Origin: JBBTVP01 sp038063175
Lineage (GTDB): Bacteria; Patescibacteriota; Minisyncoccia; UBA6257; 1-14-0-10-40-38
Direction: 5' to 3'
Length of the DNA stretch: 7,941 nucleotides
Assembly: GCA_038063175.1 (NCBI GenBank)
Contig: JBBTVP010000059.1
Span: forward strand, 1 to 7,941
In this document: positions 6,115 through 7,941 of the stretch, one piece after another
How positions within the stretch are numbered: the stretch's first letter is position 1
How the letters are laid out: every line of letters begins with the position of its first letter
Notes under the pieces: model-generated
Seen by the model: only the letters and a program-made list of their open reading frames with translations
Databases searched by the model: none
Told to the model about the DNA's origin: nothing
Program-made: the position numbers and the translations under genes

Positions 6115-7350
6115 TTAAAAGCGGCGGCTTATTTCTTTCATTCCTACGTACTTCTGAAGTGCCTTAGGAATTTTTACAGTCCCGGTAGAAGTTTGATGAT
6201 TTTCCAATAGCATAATAACCATTCGCCCGATTGCCGCCCCGGTCGCGTTCAGGGTATGCGCAAATTCCGTTTTACCTTCCCCGAGGCGATATTTGATTCC
6301 AAGTCCTCTCGCCTGATAATCCGTAGTATTTGAGGCGGAATGCGTTTCACGGTATTTCCCCTCGCTTGGCAACCACGCTTCGATATCAACCTGCCGCGCA
6401 TCGCCGAAACCCATATCGCCGGTGCACATCTGAAGCACGCGGTATGGCAGTTCGAGCGCCTGCATCACATTTTCCTGAAACGCGGTCAGACGCTCGTATT
6501 CTTGCGCTGAATCTTCTTTGCGGGTAAACGCAAAAAGCTCAACCTTATCAAATTGGTGAACACGGAGTATTCCCCGCGTATCTTTTCCATAGGTTCCTGC
6601 TTCACGCCGAAACGATGTGGAAAACGCGACGTAACGCCGCGGAAGAACTCCTTCTTCAAAAACTTCATTCGCGTGCATGGGGCCGATCGAGTGTTCGGCG
6701 CTCCCCACCAGATACAAGTTGTCCTTTTCGAGAAAAAAAGCATCGTCGCCTTCGATAAACTTTATCTTCCCCATCCCAACCATCATCTCCGGCTTTACGA
6801 GGACCGGCGGAATAATCGGGATGAATCCTTCTTTCACGGCGAGATCAAACACGAAGTTCACGAGCGCAAGTTCGAGAAGCGCCGCTTCATTTTTTAAATA
6901 CCCAAAACGACTCCCGGAAACCTTTGCCGCTCGCCCGACATCAATAAGATCATAAGTTTCCGCAAGGGTAAGATAATCTACCACCGCATCGTTACGCGGA
7001 TCGCCCCATGTCCGGAGCACCACATTCTCTGCTTCGTTTTTCCCAACCGGAACTTCGGGGAGCGGTATGTTAGGGAATTTCAAAATAAGCTCGTTCCGCC
7101 GTTTTTCGAAATCGGCAATATCCGCCTCGAATTTCTTGACGTGCGTCTTTGCGAGTTTTCCTTTCTCGATATCCCGGTCTTTACTGATGCGCTTAAGCTC
7201 TGCCCGCGCCGCGTCGAGTTCTGCAGTAGTTTTTCTCCACTTTCCATCAACCACTAAAAATTCGTCCACTAGTTCCGGGTCGAGATTCCGATCACGAAGC
7301 GTTTTCCGTACGAGGTCAGGTTGCTCACGGAGAATCGTGATATCAATCAT
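6115..7350 (-). CDS. serS: Seryl-tRNA synthetase
   Basis: A 411-residue class II aminoacyl-tRNA synthetase that charges tRNA-Ser with serine in the cytoplasm. The N-terminal antiparallel coiled-coil arm that grips the long variable arm of tRNA-Ser spans about residues 38-95. The serine-binding TxE motif appears as SAE at 217-219, a conservative change. Motif 2 is FRREAG at 247-252 followed by RVHQFDKVELF, and motif 3 is GRMVIMLLENHQ with R376. The ending KIPKALQKYVGM is typical; length is slightly below the usual 420-430. The start ATG overlaps the stop of the upstream gene in ATGA, and GAGGT at 7364-7360 gives a usable Shine-Dalgarno site about 10 nt away. It sits in a block with lysS. Confidence 0.97.
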   Translation of the reverse strand: MIDITILREQPDLVRKTLRDRNLDPELVDEFLVVDGKWRKTTAELDAARAELKRISKDRDIEKGKLAKTHVKKFEADIADFEKRRNELILKFPNIPLPEVPVGKNEAENVVLRTWGDPRNDAVVDYLTLAETYDLIDVGRAAKVSGSRFGYLKNEAALLELALVNFVFDLAVKEGFIPIIPPVLVKPEMMVGMGKIKFIEGDDAFFLEKDNLYLVGSAEHSIGPMHANEVFEEGVLPRRYVAFSTSFRREAGTYGKDTRGILRVHQFDKVELFAFTRKEDSAQEYERLTAFQENVMQALELPYRVLQMCTGDMGFGDARQVDIEAWLPSEGKYRETHSASNTTDYQARGLGIKYRLGEGKTEFAHTLNATGAAIGRMVIMLLENHQTSTGTVKIPKALQKYVGMKEISRRF

Positions 7351-7730
7351 AGTCGGTTTACCTCAAAGCTATTAAGCGTGATGAGTGTTGGCTGGTAGGT
7401 AAGCTTCTCGAGGTGATTCTGAAGATCTTCGGCAAGCATCGTCTGATCCTTCCCAAACGCAACTACGTCGGGGTGATATCGTTCAATCGTGCGCCACGTC
7501 GCAAGCTCGAAATCTCCAACCGCTACCTCATCAACCGCATCTACTTTTGCAAGTTCATCAAACCGCTCGGCAAGATTCGCCCCGGGATCAGCCCCACGGA
7601 GATGCCGCACTACATGGTCCTGTGCAACCACGGCGATCAGGTAGTCACCGAGTTTTTTTGCATCACGAAGAAAAAGCTCATGACCACCATGAAATCCATC
7701 GAACGAACCGAATACCATGATCTTTCGCAT
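7347..7730 (-). CDS. Cytidylyltransferase-like nucleotidyltransferase
   Basis: A 127-residue Rossmann-like protein of the cytidylyltransferase superfamily. The signature FGSFDGFHGGHELFL (residues 7-21) carries the HxGH motif at H14-H17, which binds the nucleotide triphosphate. LAERFDELAKVDAVDEV and YHPDVVAFGKDQ match the middle and late strands of the TagD/RibL/FAD synthetase-like group. The usual second motif (RTEGISTT-type) near the end is not seen; the protein finishes LITLNSFEVNRL instead, so the substrate cannot be named. Glycerol-3-phosphate, FMN and phosphopantetheine are the family's common substrates. It lies 33 nt after lysS and overlaps serS by 4 nt (ATGA), so all three are likely co-transcribed. 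Its ATG has no Shine-Dalgarno site; the leader is AT-rich with 8-bp repeats. Confidence 0.88.
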   Translation of the reverse strand: MRKIMVFGSFDGFHGGHELFLRDAKKLGDYLIAVVAQDHVVRHLRGADPGANLAERFDELAKVDAVDEVAVGDFELATWRTIERYHPDVVAFGKDQTMLAEDLQNHLEKLTYQPTLITLNSFEVNRL

Positions 7731-7731
7731 T

Positions 7732-7763
7732 TTTAAATGTTTAAATATTTAAATATTGCAATA
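7732..7763. repeat. Short AT-rich 8-bp tandem repeats
   Basis: TTTAAATG, TTTAAATA and TTTAAATA (7732-7755) are followed by a diverged unit, TTGCAATA. The run fills the 33-bp gap between lysS and the cytidylyltransferase start, and includes a 12-bp palindrome, ATATTGCAATAT (7753-7764), touching the lysS stop. It might serve as an unstructured leader or an internal promoter; neither is shown. Confidence 0.6.
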
Positions 7764-7941
7764 TCACTGTTTCTTCCGCATAAGCGGAAAGATCACCGTT
7801 TCCCGGACCGGTTTATCCATGAGAATCGCAAAAAGCCGTTCAGACATCCCGAATCCGGCAGTCGGAGGCATTCCGTACTCCATTGCCTCAAGATAATCAT
7901 CATCAATCATCTGCGCCTCTTTATCCCCTGCTGCACGGAGA
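7764..7941 (-). CDS. lysS: Lysyl-tRNA synthetase, C-terminal end only
   Basis: The last 58 codons of a class II synthetase, running off the right edge. The visible part has DDDYLEAMEYGMPPTAGFG followed by MSERLFAILMDKPVRETVIF and PLM, the motif 3 region with its ATP-binding arginine (SER) and the family's conserved ending. The pattern EYGMPPTAGFG is typical of LysRS rather than AspRS or AsnRS. It charges tRNA-Lys. The TGA stop falls where the family should end, which supports TGA as a stop codon in this organism. It leads the block with the cytidylyltransferase and serS. Confidence 0.92.
   Translation of the reverse strand, partial: LRAAGDKEAQMIDDDYLEAMEYGMPPTAGFGMSERLFAILMDKPVRETVIFPLMRKKQ

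Noticed and set aside
5926..6210. Plus-strand open frame with protein-like composition (includes ELLYFYHKPMEDVKFFSAVL)
   Set aside because: It has no ribosome site, overlaps the serS 3' end in antisense, and covers the minus-strand promoter and terminator candidates. A decayed gene fragment is possible, but not supportable.

Overview
The window looks like a stretch of chromosome from a small-genome bacterium, most likely of the Candidate Phyla Radiation (Patescibacteria). This rests on the style of the alanyl, seryl and lysyl genes, tight minus-strand gene packing, several starts with no Shine-Dalgarno sequence, and a small uncharacterised protein ending in a SAWRYPG-type motif that I associate with that group. 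This is recognition from memory, not a search. Two genes (lysS and the cytidylyltransferase) end in TGA where their families should end, so TGA is a stop here; a TGA-as-glycine lineage is unlikely.

The left third (1-2860) is on the plus strand and looks like one end of an integrated mobile element. It holds the 3' part of a P-loop ATPase/helicase-like gene, a 124-bp gap with two facing arrays of three 9-bp GTGAAY-type repeats, a 60-residue excisionase-like helix-turn-helix gene, and a 545-residue large serine recombinase whose start overlaps the HTH gene by 8 nt. A perfect 9-bp inverted repeat lies just past the recombinase stop.

The next piece (2893-3042) has no convincing gene. Its first 120 or so bases are about 65% G+C with several possible hairpins, and it separates the element from converging host genes.

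The rest is host-like and entirely on the minus strand, in three transcription blocks (given in transcription order). Block one is lysS (only its 3' end is visible, 7941-7764), a small cytidylyltransferase-like gene, then serS, ending at a weak candidate terminator. Block two is a promoter-like site and a monocistronic membrane protein gene (5893-5465), closed by a strong Rho-independent terminator. Block three is alr, an ftsQ/divIB-like gene and an uncharacterised small protein gene, spaced 18 and 1 nt apart. Alr makes D-alanine for peptidoglycan and FtsQ is a divisome membrane protein, so this block fits envelope growth and division.

The two observations I would follow first are the pair of inverted 9-bp repeat arrays beside the HTH gene, and a run of about twelve degenerate 7-bp repeats lying in frame inside the small gene downstream of ftsQ.
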